Assembly: GCF_011290485.1 (NCBI RefSeq)
Contig: NZ_CP048029.1
Coordinates: forward strand, 2,056,501 to 2,120,500
Reading direction: 5' to 3'
Length of the DNA stretch: 64,000 nt
From: Caldichromatium japonicum
Lineage (GTDB): Bacteria > Pseudomonadota > Gammaproteobacteria > Chromatiales > Chromatiaceae
Part shown: positions 17,804 to 27,227 of the stretch, in pieces
How positions within the stretch are numbered: the first letter of the stretch is position 1
Layout of the letters: each line of letters starts with the position of its first letter
Program-made: the position numbers and the translations under genes
The notes under the pieces: model-generated
What the model saw: the letters and a program-made list of their open reading frames with translations, nothing else
Told to the model about the DNA's origin: nothing
Database searches by the model: none

Positions 17804-19483
17804 TCAGCGGATCTGCTGCCACCAATGGTTAACGATATCGGCGACATCCAGGTCATCCGGCCCGCTCATCCAGCTCTGGGAGAAGGGGGCATCGGCGCTG
17901 ATCGGCGGTGGATCCGGTGGCTCGACCTGGATGCGGGTCGGCAAAGGCGAGGCATCACCCAGGGTCAGGATCTCGCCGCGACGCAATGAGGCCAGTTTGT
18001 CAGCCAGGTTCTTGGCCCCAACCGACAAGAGACGCCGGACATATTCCTGGTCATCGGCATTTGACATCCGTAGACAGAGATAATTACCGCATTGCGAAAG
18101 CACAGTGCCTGAGAGTTCCGTCGGGCGCTGGCTGACGATACACAGCGTCACCCCATATTTGCGCCCCTCCTTGGCGATGCGCTCCATCGCCCGCCGCGTC
18201 CCGACGAAACGGGGATCGGACTCCTTGGGGATATACTGATGCGCCTCCTCGCAGATCAATAGCATCGGAAACTCATAGCGCCTAGGGTTCCAATAATTGA
18301 ACTCATAGGCCAGGCGCCCGATCTGCGCCGAGATGACCGGACGCAGGTCCACCGGGACAGGGCTTAAATCGATCACCGTCACCTGGCGCTTGGGTTCACC
18401 CAAGCCCACAAAGTCGCGCAAGAGGTCTTCTAGGGCCGCCGAGCTTTTATGCCGGGTGGGGCGCATGAAGAAGTCATAACGCCCATCGTTGTAAAGGGCC
18501 AAGAAACGCACTAGGAAGTCATCAAAGGCCCCAAACAGAGGTCCCTTGACCTTACCGAACTCCAGTTTCTCTTCATTGGCCTTTTTGCAGCGCTGATAAA
18601 GCTCCTCGATCGAAAAATAGACCGGGGAATCAACCGATAACCGATCGATCCCCAGATGCTGATTGGACTGTTTGCGCAGGGCATAGAGGGTCTCGCGCAA
18701 AAAGGCCATCTGCACCGTGGCGTTGGGGTCGGTACGGTCGATGAAGAGGTCCATCAGCTCGGCGTAGGTGAGGAGCCAATAGGGGATCTCCAGCTCGCGG
18801 GCGTCCAGATAACGCGCCGTGCCCGGCGGAAAGATCCCGATGCATTGGCCGTCGGGCCCACGCCAACCGTATTCACCGTGTAGATCGAGGAGGATCAGAT
18901 GGGCATGCGGCATGGCAGCGACGACACGCTGCATCAGGCTGGCAAGCGTCCATGACTTACCAGCGCCCGATTGACCCAGGATCGCCAGATGACGGCCGAA
19001 GAGGGTGGTAGGCTCAAAGACCGCCCTCAGTTGGGGGCGTGCCGACAGCCGTCCCAGCTCAAGGCCCACCTGGAGCTTGCGTGCCAGTAACTGCCCGAGA
19101 CGCGCCGTCGGGATCAGGTGGACAGTGGCGCCGATCAGCGGATAGCGGCTGACCCCAGGTTCAAGCCGGCCCTCAGCCATAATCTCAGCGAGCGCGGTCA
19201 GTTCCAAGCGGCGTTCGCGCACGCTGACCTGACGGGCTGCAGCCTGGCCCTCGGCCTGTACGGTTCGCATCCCCACCGATTCCTCATAACTGCGCGCGAC
19301 CTCGGCCAAGATATGTCCGACTGCATCGCGCACCTCCACCAGACTGCCTAATTGACCGATTGGCAGGGTTTCATCCTCGATGGTGCGGGCGGTAGGGAAA
19401 CCCTCAGGAGAGGGGAACAGGGTGGCGATCAGACACCCATCCTGGATATCGATGACGCGCCCGATGAGACTGGGATCTGACAT
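17804..19483 (-). CDS. HerA-like ATPase (FtsK/HerA superfamily, DUF87)
   Basis: 559 residues. An N-terminal HAS-barrel-like domain (about 1-110) precedes a RecA-like core with Walker A GQSGAGKSWT near residue 172, Walker B MLLICEEAHQYI near 403, and the sensor/arginine region RRAMERIAKEGRKYGVTL, then IVSQRPTELSGTVLSQC. HerA proteins are hexameric DNA translocases. In archaea they pair with the NurA nuclease; some bacterial ones pair with defence effectors. Here the neighbours are pdxH and nikR with no nuclease or SIR2 gene, so it stands alone and its role is unknown. Confidence 0.85.
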   Translation of the reverse strand: MSDPSLIGRVIDIQDGCLIATLFPSPEGFPTARTIEDETLPIGQLGSLVEVRDAVGHILAEVARSYEESVGMRTVQAEGQAAARQVSVRERRLELTALAEIMAEGRLEPGVSRYPLIGATVHLIPTARLGQLLARKLQVGLELGRLSARPQLRAVFEPTTLFGRHLAILGQSGAGKSWTLASLMQRVVAAMPHAHLILLDLHGEYGWRGPDGQCIGIFPPGTARYLDARELEIPYWLLTYAELMDLFIDRTDPNATVQMAFLRETLYALRKQSNQHLGIDRLSVDSPVYFSIEELYQRCKKANEEKLEFGKVKGPLFGAFDDFLVRFLALYNDGRYDFFMRPTRHKSSAALEDLLRDFVGLGEPKRQVTVIDLSPVPVDLRPVISAQIGRLAYEFNYWNPRRYEFPMLLICEEAHQYIPKESDPRFVGTRRAMERIAKEGRKYGVTLCIVSQRPTELSGTVLSQCGNYLCLRMSNADDQEYVRRLLSVGAKNLADKLASLRRGEILTLGDASPLPTRIQVEPPDPPPISADAPFSQSWMSGPDDLDVADIVNHWWQQIR

Positions 19484-19646
19484 GACTGGATCGACTCCTG
19501 GTCTTGGAGCTGGGGTGGTTTAATTATATGGCCCCGATCGCCCATCGATGTCTTAGAAATAGGCTTGGTTTAAGGACAAAGCTCGGGTGTTATGCTCTTT
19601 TGATCCACCCAGTCCCTGTCAATCCTTTGTAGTCCCCGATCCCCAA

Positions 19647-20066
19647 ATGGACACTGAACCCACGATCCGCTTTAGCGTTTCCCTCCCCAAGTCGCTGCTC
19701 GATGCCCTCGATGAACGGGTGATCGACAAAGGCTATGCCTCGCGGTCTGAGCTGGTGCGCGATCTCATCCGCGAGCGGCTCATCGAATCGATCTGGGAGG
19801 ACGGCGAGACTGAGGTCGCTGGGGTCTTGACCCTGGTCTATGACCATCATGACCGCACCCTCACCCAACGGATCCTCGATATCCAGCATCGCGACTATGT
19901 CCACGTCGTTGCCACCACCCATGTCCATCTCGACCATCACAATTGCCTGGAGACCATCATCCTCTATGGCAAACCGGCACAGATCGCGCACCTCAGCGCT
20001 GAATTGAGCGGATTGCGGGGTGTGCGCTTTGCCAAGCTGACCCGAGCGGCGCGCCTGGACCATTGA
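19647..20066 (+). CDS. nikR: Nickel-responsive regulator NikR
   Basis: 139 residues. The ribbon-helix-helix DNA-binding part is [19 protein letters not shown] with [17 protein letters not shown]. The nickel-binding ACT domain keeps the exact ligand spacing of E. coli NikR: H81, H92, H94, C100 ([14 protein letters not shown]). It represses nickel uptake genes when nickel is sufficient. ATG 19647 gives the family length; the frame is open to 19587. No GTATGA-N16-TCATAC box was seen in the flanks. It lies 3.9 kb downstream of the hox operon, whose enzyme needs nickel. Confidence 0.92.
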   Translation: MDTEPTIRFSVSLPKSLLDALDERVIDKGYASRSELVRDLIRERLIESIWEDGETEVAGVLTLVYDHHDRTLTQRILDIQHRDYVHVVATTHVHLDHHNCLETIILYGKPAQIAHLSAELSGLRGVRFAKLTRAARLDH

Positions 20067-20241
20067 ACTGCCGTCTCCCTAACCACGCCGCAGCAGGCAG
20101 GCTAGCCTCGGCAGCGGCAGCTGCCCGTCTCTACGATAAGCCACTGAGGCGCCTAGTCTGCGCCCGGACCGATGGCATCGCCTGCCCCTGGGCGCTAAGA
20201 TTATAATTTTTGTAAACAGACACCCGATCAGCGGAGTCTCT

Positions 20242-22905
20242 ATGCCCAATCTCAGTGCCCCAGCGAGCCTTCAGGTCGGCGACCGGACCTATGATTTCTT
20301 ATCGATCGCCGCTGTCCCCAACAGCGCCCGCCTGCCCTATGCTCTCAAGATCCTGCTCGAAAACCTCCTGCGCCACGCCGATGGGCGTACCGTCACCGAA
20401 TCCGATCTCGCCTATTTCAGCGCCTGGGACCCCCAGGCCGAACCCGACAAGGAGATCCAGTTTCGCCCGGCGCGGGTGTTGATGCAGGACTTTACCGGCG
20501 TGCCCGCCGTCGTGGATCTCGCCGCCATGCGTGATGCCATGCGCGCGCTCAGCGGCGATCCCGCACGCATCAACCCCCTGGTACCGGTGGAGCTGGTCAT
20601 CGATCACTCAGTCCAGGTCGACCACTTCGGCTCGGAAGCAGCCTTTGCCCTGAACGCCGAGCTTGAGTTCGCCCGCAACCGCGAGCGCTATCAGTTCCTC
20701 AAATGGGGGCAGCAGGCATTCCAGGGGCTGCGCATCGTCCCGCCAGATACGGGGATCGTGCATCAGGTCAATTGCGAATATCTCGCGCGTGTGGTCTTCC
20801 AAGAGACGGTCCAGGGCAGGCCCTTGGCCTATTTCGACACCTGTGTCGGGACAGACTCGCACACTACCATGATCAATGGCCTGGGGGTGCTCGGCTGGGG
20901 GGTCGGCGGGATCGAGGCCGAGGCGGCGATGCTGGGTCAGCCGATCTCGATGCTAGTGCCCAAGGTGGTCGGTGTGCGTCTGACCGGTCGCCTGCGCTCC
21001 GGGGTCACCGCCACCGATCTGGTCTTGACGATCACTGAACGCCTGCGCCGGCATGGGATGGTCGGCAAGTTCGTCGAGTTCTATGGGCCAGCCATTGCAA
21101 GCCTGCCGCTCGGCGAGCGCACCACCATCGCCAACATGGCCCCCGAATATGGCGCCACCTGTGGGCTCTTCCCCATAGATCGGGCGACCCTCGACTATCT
21201 GCGTCTGACGGGGCGCGATGGCCACCAGCTCGCTCTGATCGAGGCCTATTGCCGGGCGCAAGGGGTCTGGTATGAGGCCAATGCGCCTGAGCCCGTCTAT
21301 TCCGAGATCCTGGAGATCGATCTCGGTGAGATCGTCCCCTCGCTCGCCGGACCGCGCCGCCCCCAGGATCGCGTAGCCCTTACCGAGATCCCCGGCCACT
21401 TCCCCCAAGCGCTGGCGGCGCTCAAGGCCGAGCGTAACCTGCCCGAGCGCGGCCCGGCGCGGGTCCTGCTCGATGGGCAAGAGGTCGAGCTTCAAGACGG
21501 CTCAGTGGTGATCGCGGCCATTACCTCTTGCACCAACACCTCCAACCCCAGCGTCTTGATCGCTGCCGGCCTTCTAGCCCAAAAGGCGGTCGCGCGTGGC
21601 CTCAAACGCGCCCCCTGGGTCAAGACTGCATTCGCCCCAGGCTCGATGGCCGCCACCCATTATCTCGAACAGGCGGGGCTGATGGGGCCGCTACAGGCGC
21701 TCGGCTTTCATGTGGTCGGCTATGGCTGTACCGTATGCATCGGCAATACAGGACCCCTGCCCGAGCCGGTCTCGCAGGCGATCGCCGAGCATGGGCTGTG
21801 CGCGGTGGCGGTGCTCTCGGGTAATCGCAACTTCGAGGGGCGGGTGCACCCCGAGGTGCGGATGAACTATCTGGCGAGCCCGCCACTGGTCGTCGCCTAT
21901 GCCATCGCCGGTCGCATCGATCTGGATCTGGAACATGGGCCCCTTGGCCTAGATCCCGCCGGTCAACCGGTCTATCTTCGCGACCTCTGGCCGAGCCAAG
22001 AGGAGATCGCTGCGGCCATCGCTGACTTTGTCACCCCAGAGTCATTTCAAGCGGCCTATCAAGATCTGTTTCGCGGTGATGACCGCTGGCAATCCCTGGC
22101 CGCACCCAGCGGGATGCTCTATGACTGGCCGTCCTCGACCTATATCCATCGCCCGCCCTATTTCGACGGCATAACCCTGGAGCCCGAGCCGATCGCCGAC
22201 ATCCGCGGGGCACGCTGTCTGGCCCTATTGGGTGATTCGATCACCACCGACCATATCTCGCCGGCAGGCTCGATCAAACCGGACTCGCCTGCGGGGTGCT
22301 ATCTAATCGAGCAGGGTGTGGACCCCAAGGACTTCAACAGCCTGGGGGCGAGGCGCGGTAATCACCAGGTCATGATGCGCGGGACCTTTGCCAACCTGCG
22401 CCTGAAGAACCTGATGGCCCCTGGGACCGAAGGGGGGGTGACCCGCCATCAGCCCAGCGGCGAGCTCATGAGCATCTATGAGGCGGCACAGCGCTATCAG
22501 ACCGAGGGCACGCCGGTCATTGTCATCGCCGGCAAGGAATACGGCTCGGGCTCATCGCGCGACTGGGCAGCCAAAGGGCCGCGGTTGCTTGGGGTGCGGG
22601 CGGTGATCGCCGAGAGCTTCGAGCGCATCCATCGCTCGAACCTCATCGGCATGGGCATCCTGCCGCTCGAGTTCATGGCCGGCGAGAACACCCAGACCCT
22701 CGGACTCGATGGCAGCGAGACCTTCGCCATCCTGGGCCTTGGGAGAGGTACAGCCAAATCAGTCGAGGTCTGCGCCACCCGCATCGACGGCAGCGAGGTT
22801 CGCTTCCAGGCGCGGGTACGCATCGATACCCCCAACGAGGCGGACTATTACCGCCAGGGCGGGATCCTTCCCTATGTGCTCAGGCGAGTGGCCCAGTTTG
22901 TCTGA
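20242..22905 (+). CDS. acnA: Aconitate hydratase (AcnA/IRP1 type)
   Basis: 887 residues. It isomerises citrate to isocitrate in the TCA cycle. The [4Fe-4S] ligands are C430 ([13 protein letters not shown]) and C496/C499 ([14 protein letters not shown]). Other signatures: [47 protein letters not shown] and [24 protein letters not shown] hexamer lies at 20202-20207, 35 bp before the ATG, and may be the -10; no good -35 is seen. GGAG is present just upstream of the start. Confidence 0.96.
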   Translation: MPNLSAPASLQVGDRTYDFLSIAAVPNSARLPYALKILLENLLRHADGRTVTESDLAYFSAWDPQAEPDKEIQFRPARVLMQDFTGVPAVVDLAAMRDAMRALSGDPARINPLVPVELVIDHSVQVDHFGSEAAFALNAELEFARNRERYQFLKWGQQAFQGLRIVPPDTGIVHQVNCEYLARVVFQETVQGRPLAYFDTCVGTDSHTTMINGLGVLGWGVGGIEAEAAMLGQPISMLVPKVVGVRLTGRLRSGVTATDLVLTITERLRRHGMVGKFVEFYGPAIASLPLGERTTIANMAPEYGATCGLFPIDRATLDYLRLTGRDGHQLALIEAYCRAQGVWYEANAPEPVYSEILEIDLGEIVPSLAGPRRPQDRVALTEIPGHFPQALAALKAERNLPERGPARVLLDGQEVELQDGSVVIAAITSCTNTSNPSVLIAAGLLAQKAVARGLKRAPWVKTAFAPGSMAATHYLEQAGLMGPLQALGFHVVGYGCTVCIGNTGPLPEPVSQAIAEHGLCAVAVLSGNRNFEGRVHPEVRMNYLASPPLVVAYAIAGRIDLDLEHGPLGLDPAGQPVYLRDLWPSQEEIAAAIADFVTPESFQAAYQDLFRGDDRWQSLAAPSGMLYDWPSSTYIHRPPYFDGITLEPEPIADIRGARCLALLGDSITTDHISPAGSIKPDSPAGCYLIEQGVDPKDFNSLGARRGNHQVMMRGTFANLRLKNLMAPGTEGGVTRHQPSGELMSIYEAAQRYQTEGTPVIVIAGKEYGSGSSRDWAAKGPRLLGVRAVIAESFERIHRSNLIGMGILPLEFMAGENTQTLGLDGSETFAILGLGRGTAKSVEVCATRIDGSEVRFQARVRIDTPNEADYYRQGGILPYVLRRVAQFV

Positions 22906-22968
22906 GGAGGCGCCGATGCACGGGTATCTTACCCGCTGCGCCTGGGGTGCGGCTCGCTGCACCTTGAT

Positions 22969-24537
22969 CTAGCGGGCCAGGGTGAGCAAGGCGTCGAGAT
23001 CGAGACAGGATGCGAGATGATCGGCGAGGGCATCGAGCGCCGACTCGATGCGCGACTCGAAGTCCAGGCGCGCGGCTTCGATGCCCAGTTGTCTTAGCCA
23101 GTGAGCACGAAACCCGTCGGCGCCGAAGATCCCATGGACATAACAGCCCATGACCCGCCCATCGGCGCTGATCGCACCCTCAGGGTGAATCCGCCCCCCG
23201 GCGTCCTGTAGCCGCAGCCAGGGACGCGCGGGGCCTAGGCTCGTGGTCTGGCCCATGTGCATCTCATAGCCCTTGACCCGGCAGCCGCTAACCAGATCCA
23301 AGGCATCGATCTCGGCCAGGCGCTTCTCGGGACCGATCGTTGTCTCAAGGTCGAGCAAGCCCAAACCCGCGGTCTCGCCCGGGGTGCCCTCGATCCCTTG
23401 GGGATCGCGCACCACCCGCCCCAACATCTGAAAGCCGCCGCAGATCCCGACCACCCGTCCCCCGCGGCGGACATGGGCGAGGATATCGATGTCCCAGCCT
23501 TGACGGCGCAGGACCTCGAGGTCCGCGCGCGTGGCCTTGGACCCCGGCAGGATCACCACATCGGTCTCAGCAGGGATCACCTGCCCCGGCTGGATCCAGC
23601 GCAGATCCACCCCAGGTTCGGCGGCCAAGGGATCGAGGTCATCGAAGTTGGCCACCCGTGAGAGCCGGGGCACGGCGATCCTGAGTGTCCCGCCCTGGCC
23701 TTCGGCAGGCCGCTCCAGGGCCAATGAGTCCTCGGCGGGCAAACTAGACGCCCCCTCGAACCAGTGCACCACCCCGCGAAACGGCCAGCCGGTGATGCGG
23801 GTGATAGTCTCGCAGGCCGGCTCGAAGAGCGAAAAGTCGCCGCGAAACTTGTTGACGATATAGCCAACAACCCGCTCGCGGTCGGCCTGATCGAGCAAGA
23901 GCCAGGTGCCGACCAGGGCGGCCATGGTCCCGCCCTTGTCGAGGTCGCCGAGCACAATCACCGGCACGTCGGCGCGCTCGGCAAAATGCATGTTGGTGAT
24001 GTCACAGTGCCGAAGATAGATCTCGGCACCGCTGCCTGCACCTTCGACCAGCACCAGATCGGCCTCGGCGCAGAGCCTGGCAAATGAATCCAGGACTGCA
24101 GGCATCAGGGACGGACGCAATTGGTGATAGATCCGCGCCGGCCAATTGCCGAGCACCCGCCCGCGCAAGACCACCTGGGAACCGACATTGCTTTGCGGCT
24201 TCAACAAGACCGGATTCATATGGATCGAGGGGGCAACGCCGCAGGCACGGGCCTGTAATGCCTGAGCGCGCCCGATCTCGCCGCGCGGACGGGTGCCGTC
24301 CGGTCCCACAGGGGCGTCGCTATCAGAGGTCACTGCGGCATTGTTGCTCATGTTCTGCGCCTTGAACGGACGCACGACCAGGCCCCGCCGGGTATAGGCG
24401 CGGCACAGCCCCGCGACCACCAGGCTCTTGCCGACATCCGAGGCCGTGCCCTGGATCATGAGGGCGCGCGCCCGACGTGGGCCGTGCTCGCCAAGCGGCG
24501 GGAGTTCGATGGGGAGGCTGGGGATCGGATCCATCAT
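22969..24537 (-). CDS. cobQ: Cobyric acid synthase
   Basis: About 522 residues. It amidates adenosylcobyrinic a,c-diamide at four positions (b, d, e, g) to give cobyric acid, using glutamine and ATP. An N-terminal dethiobiotin-synthetase-like P-loop IQGTASDVGKSLVVAGLC is followed by FKAQNMSNNAAVT and HMNPVLLKPQSNVGSQVV. The C-terminal glutaminase has the nucleophile Cys in VVGICGGFQMLG and His in YEMHMGQT and CYVHGIFG. The ATG pair at 24537/24534 is preferred to the ATG at 24567, which falls inside a hairpin that probably ends the bchE message. Same strand as bchE, directly downstream. Confidence 0.94.
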   Translation of the reverse strand: MMDPIPSLPIELPPLGEHGPRRARALMIQGTASDVGKSLVVAGLCRAYTRRGLVVRPFKAQNMSNNAAVTSDSDAPVGPDGTRPRGEIGRAQALQARACGVAPSIHMNPVLLKPQSNVGSQVVLRGRVLGNWPARIYHQLRPSLMPAVLDSFARLCAEADLVLVEGAGSGAEIYLRHCDITNMHFAERADVPVIVLGDLDKGGTMAALVGTWLLLDQADRERVVGYIVNKFRGDFSLFEPACETITRITGWPFRGVVHWFEGASSLPAEDSLALERPAEGQGGTLRIAVPRLSRVANFDDLDPLAAEPGVDLRWIQPGQVIPAETDVVILPGSKATRADLEVLRRQGWDIDILAHVRRGGRVVGICGGFQMLGRVVRDPQGIEGTPGETAGLGLLDLETTIGPEKRLAEIDALDLVSGCRVKGYEMHMGQTTSLGPARPWLRLQDAGGRIHPEGAISADGRVMGCYVHGIFGADGFRAHWLRQLGIEAARLDFESRIESALDALADHLASCLDLDALLTLAR

Positions 24538-24552
24538 GGCTGGCCAAAGGAT

Positions 24553-24583
24553 GAAACCCGCATCCATCGAGCATGGATGCGGG
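24553..24583 (-). terminator. Hairpin terminator candidate after bchE
   Basis: On the minus strand an 11-bp perfect stem (CCCGCATCCAT, loop GCTCG, ATGGATGCGGG) is followed by TTTC. It lies 73 bp after the bchE stop and just before cobQ. The T-tract is short, so termination may be partial, allowing read-through into cobQ. Confidence 0.5.
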
Positions 24584-24655
24584 CCGGGTCTTCAGGTGTT
24601 GCCGAGACAGCCCGCCAGCAGGTAGGGCCGCGGGCAGTTTAGGAAGGCATCGCCA

Positions 24656-26299
24656 TCAGGCGCTTTCGTACTGGCGCATCTGCTCCTCGGTCATCTGCTC
24701 GGTCCCACCGCCGCAGGCCTTGGCACCGCCGGCACAGGCCTGAGGTGCGGCACCGACCGCGCTGATCGCCGGACGCTTGGCCGGTGGCGCCTTCTTCCAG
24801 GTATTATGATCCGGAACCACGATCGGGCCCTTGCTCTTGTCATACTCGAAGCGGATGAACTTCTTGAAGAGCGGGCCCCAATAATTTTGCTGACCGAGCT
24901 GATAGAAGCGCCGCTGCATAGCACTCTTCAGAAACGCCTTGATACAGCCGATCAGATATTTGCGGCGGAAGGGGTCGCGCACCCAGGGGTATTGGAAGAG
25001 CATCCGCTTCATATAAAAGCGCCGGTAATTGGCCATAACGCCGTCGAGCAGCTCGGCGCGATCGATGGCATCCGGCTTCATGATCGGTGAGACGAAGTTG
25101 TATTTGGAATAGTCAAAGATCTCGACCCGGTCGCCCATTTCATTGAACATATCGGAGAACGGCCAGGGAGTGTACATCGACCAGTTGGCCATATCCGCGC
25201 CCCAGTCCATGACCATCTGATAGGTCTCTTCCAGGGTCTCGCGGGTCTCATTCTCCAGACCCACGATGAACTGGGCCTCGGTGACGATCCCGTTCTGCTG
25301 CAATAGCTGTACCGCCCGCTTGTTCTGGGCGACCGTGGTCTCCTTGACGAAGCGGTCGAGGTTCAATTGGGCCGCAGCCTCGGTGCCGAGCGAGACATGG
25401 ACCAGGCCCGCCTTGCGATAGAAGGGCAAGAGCTCCTCATCGCGCATCACATCGGTCACCCGGGTATTGATCCCCCAATGGATACCGAGATCGCGATCGA
25501 TGAGCTCTTGGCAAAAGGCGACGAACTTATTTTTGTTGATGGTCGGTTCTTCATCAGCCAGGATGAAGAATCCAACGCCATGGACCTTCACCAGCTCCTC
25601 AATCTCATCGACCATGCGCTTGGGGTCGCGCACCCGATAGTCGCGCCAGAACTTCCACTGTGAGCAGAAGCTACAGGTGAAGGGGCAACCGCGCGCCATG
25701 TTGGGGGTGGCGACCGGCACACCCAGCGGGATATAGATATATTTTTTCCAGTCAAGGATGCCCCAATCGGGCCAAATCGAATCCACATCCTTGATCGAGG
25801 GCTCAGGGGGAGTGGCGATGACCTTGTTGTTTTCGTCGAGATAGGCGATGCCATTGACCTTCTCGCGCTCATCCGGCCAGCGCCCCGAATCGATCGCGCG
25901 CACCAGGTTCAGCATCACCGCCTCGCCCTCGCCGCGCACAATGATATCGACCCAAGGGGCCTCATTGAGGACCTGTTCATACATGAAGGTGGGGTGGATG
26001 CCGCCGAGCACCGTGATCGCCCTGGGGCATTCCTCCTTGGCAATCTGCAAGACCCGCTGGGCGGTATAGATCAGCGGGGTCATGGCCGTGGTAGCGACGA
26101 CATCCGGCTTGGCATCGCGGATGGCGACGCGCAACTGCTCATCGTCCAGCCTGTCGACCAGCGCATCGACGAATTGATAGTCTTGATAACCGCCCGACTT
26201 CAAATAACCTGCCAGATAAGCAACCCAGGCCGGCGACCAATTGCCCGCGATGTCGGCGGCGCCGGCGCTGTAGTTGGGGTGGACAAAGAGGATGCGCAT
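24656..26299 (-). CDS. bchE: Anaerobic Mg-protoporphyrin IX monomethyl ester oxidative cyclase
   Basis: 547 residues. The O2-independent radical-SAM enzyme forms ring E of bacteriochlorophyll. An N-terminal B12-binding domain ([41 protein letters not shown]) precedes the radical-SAM cluster motif CPFTCSFC near residue 205, then [16 protein letters not shown] and [17 protein letters not shown]. The C-terminus ends in Cys-rich [16 protein letters not shown] lies 9 bp before the ATG. It marks the organism as an anoxygenic phototroph. Flanked by cobQ and, divergently, cobF, matching its need for a corrinoid. No TGT-N12-ACA CrtJ/PpsR site was seen in the 135-bp upstream gap. Confidence 0.96.
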   Translation of the reverse strand: MRILFVHPNYSAGAADIAGNWSPAWVAYLAGYLKSGGYQDYQFVDALVDRLDDEQLRVAIRDAKPDVVATTAMTPLIYTAQRVLQIAKEECPRAITVLGGIHPTFMYEQVLNEAPWVDIIVRGEGEAVMLNLVRAIDSGRWPDEREKVNGIAYLDENNKVIATPPEPSIKDVDSIWPDWGILDWKKYIYIPLGVPVATPNMARGCPFTCSFCSQWKFWRDYRVRDPKRMVDEIEELVKVHGVGFFILADEEPTINKNKFVAFCQELIDRDLGIHWGINTRVTDVMRDEELLPFYRKAGLVHVSLGTEAAAQLNLDRFVKETTVAQNKRAVQLLQQNGIVTEAQFIVGLENETRETLEETYQMVMDWGADMANWSMYTPWPFSDMFNEMGDRVEIFDYSKYNFVSPIMKPDAIDRAELLDGVMANYRRFYMKRMLFQYPWVRDPFRRKYLIGCIKAFLKSAMQRRFYQLGQQNYWGPLFKKFIRFEYDKSKGPIVVPDHNTWKKAPPAKRPAISAVGAAPQACAGGAKACGGGTEQMTEEQMRQYESA

Positions 26300-26434
26300 C
26301 TCAAGCTCCGGGTTGTCTCGATCGAAAAGGTCGGGTGCGGGCGTCTCATGCGCGCCGTCCGCACCCTTGCCCTAAAATGGTGAGGATGCGCCAATCGCGC
26401 GCCTGGATCAAGACAGAAAGACCGCGTTCGTTGT

Positions 26435-27199
26435 ATGAAACACCTCTATTTGATCGGCATGGGGCCGGGCAGCCCCGAGTATCTCACCGTCCAGGCGATC
26501 GAGACCCTCAAGCGGGTCGATGTCTTTTTCCTGCTGGAGAAGGAGGGACGCGGCAAGGACAAGCTCCTGGCGATGCGCCAGGCGATCCTCGAGCTCTATC
26601 GCCCCGAGGGCGGCTATCGCTTGGTCATAGCGCCGAGCCCGGAACGACAGACCCTACCCGGGGGCTATCAGGAGACGGTGCGCGCCTGGCATGAGAACAA
26701 GCTTGCGCTCTTTGCTCGCCTGATTGCCGATGAACTCCAGGACAGCGAGCAGGGGGGACTGTTGCTTTGGGGGGATCCCTCGATCTATGACCAGACGGTC
26801 TCGCTGATCGCCGAGCTTGCGGGGCGTTCGGGCGGTAAATTTGACTTTACGATCATCCCAGGCATCAGCGCAGTGCAGATGCTTGCAGCGCGCCACAGGA
26901 TCCCGCTCAATCGGGTGGGAGAAGAGATCCTGATCACTACCGGGCGCGAGCTTGCGCGCGCCGATCCCGCCCAGATCCACAACGCTGTGGTCATGCTGGA
27001 TGGGCAATGCGCCTTTCAGCACCTGCGCGGGCAGGACCTCGAGATCTATTGGGGAGGGAATCTGGGCTGCCCGGACGAAACCTTGATCGCCGGACCGCTC
27101 GATCAGGTCGGCGATGCCTTGATCCAGACCCGCGACCGGTTGCGCGAGGCGCAGGGCTGGATCATGGACACCTATCTCCTCAGACGGCGCAAGCTGTGA
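26435..27199 (+). CDS. cobF: Precorrin-6A synthase (deacetylating)
   Basis: 254 residues, a class III uroporphyrinogen-type methyltransferase. The start LYLIGMGPGSPEYLTVQAIE is the SAM-binding signature, and VDVFFLLEKEGRGKDKLLAM distinguishes CobF from CbiF/CobM-like paralogues; LLLWGDPSIYDQT and FTIIPGISAVQMLAARH follow. CobF methylates C1 of precorrin-5 with loss of acetate in the so-called aerobic corrin pathway. Divergent from bchE; it ends a few bases before a palindrome shared with the converging tatD gene. Confidence 0.9.
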   Translation: MKHLYLIGMGPGSPEYLTVQAIETLKRVDVFFLLEKEGRGKDKLLAMRQAILELYRPEGGYRLVIAPSPERQTLPGGYQETVRAWHENKLALFARLIADELQDSEQGGLLLWGDPSIYDQTVSLIAELAGRSGGKFDFTIIPGISAVQMLAARHRIPLNRVGEEILITTGRELARADPAQIHNAVVMLDGQCAFQHLRGQDLEIYWGGNLGCPDETLIAGPLDQVGDALIQTRDRLREAQGWIMDTYLLRRRKL

Positions 27200-27202
27200 C
27201 CT

Positions 27203-27227
27203 GTAGGGTACGCCATGCGTACCCTAC
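27203..27227. repeat. Palindromic repeat, copy C (between cobF and tatD)
   Basis: GTAGGGTACGC, CAT, GCGTACCCTAC is a perfect 11-bp stem. It lies between two convergent genes and supplies the tatD stop codon (27224-27226). It may serve as a two-way transcript end, although T-runs are absent. Confidence 0.8.

Noticed and set aside
17804..20066. HerA ATPase as part of a phage-defence island
   Set aside because: Neighbours are pdxH, nikR and acnA; no nuclease, SIR2 or other effector is encoded nearby.
24538..24655. Cobalamin riboswitch ahead of cobQ
   Set aside because: Only a simple hairpin is present; the B12-box sequence and multi-arm layout are missing, and the gap is too short.
26300..26434. 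CrtJ/PpsR (TGT-N12-ACA) or FNR-type sites before bchE
   Set aside because: Neither pattern was found on inspection of the 135-bp gap.
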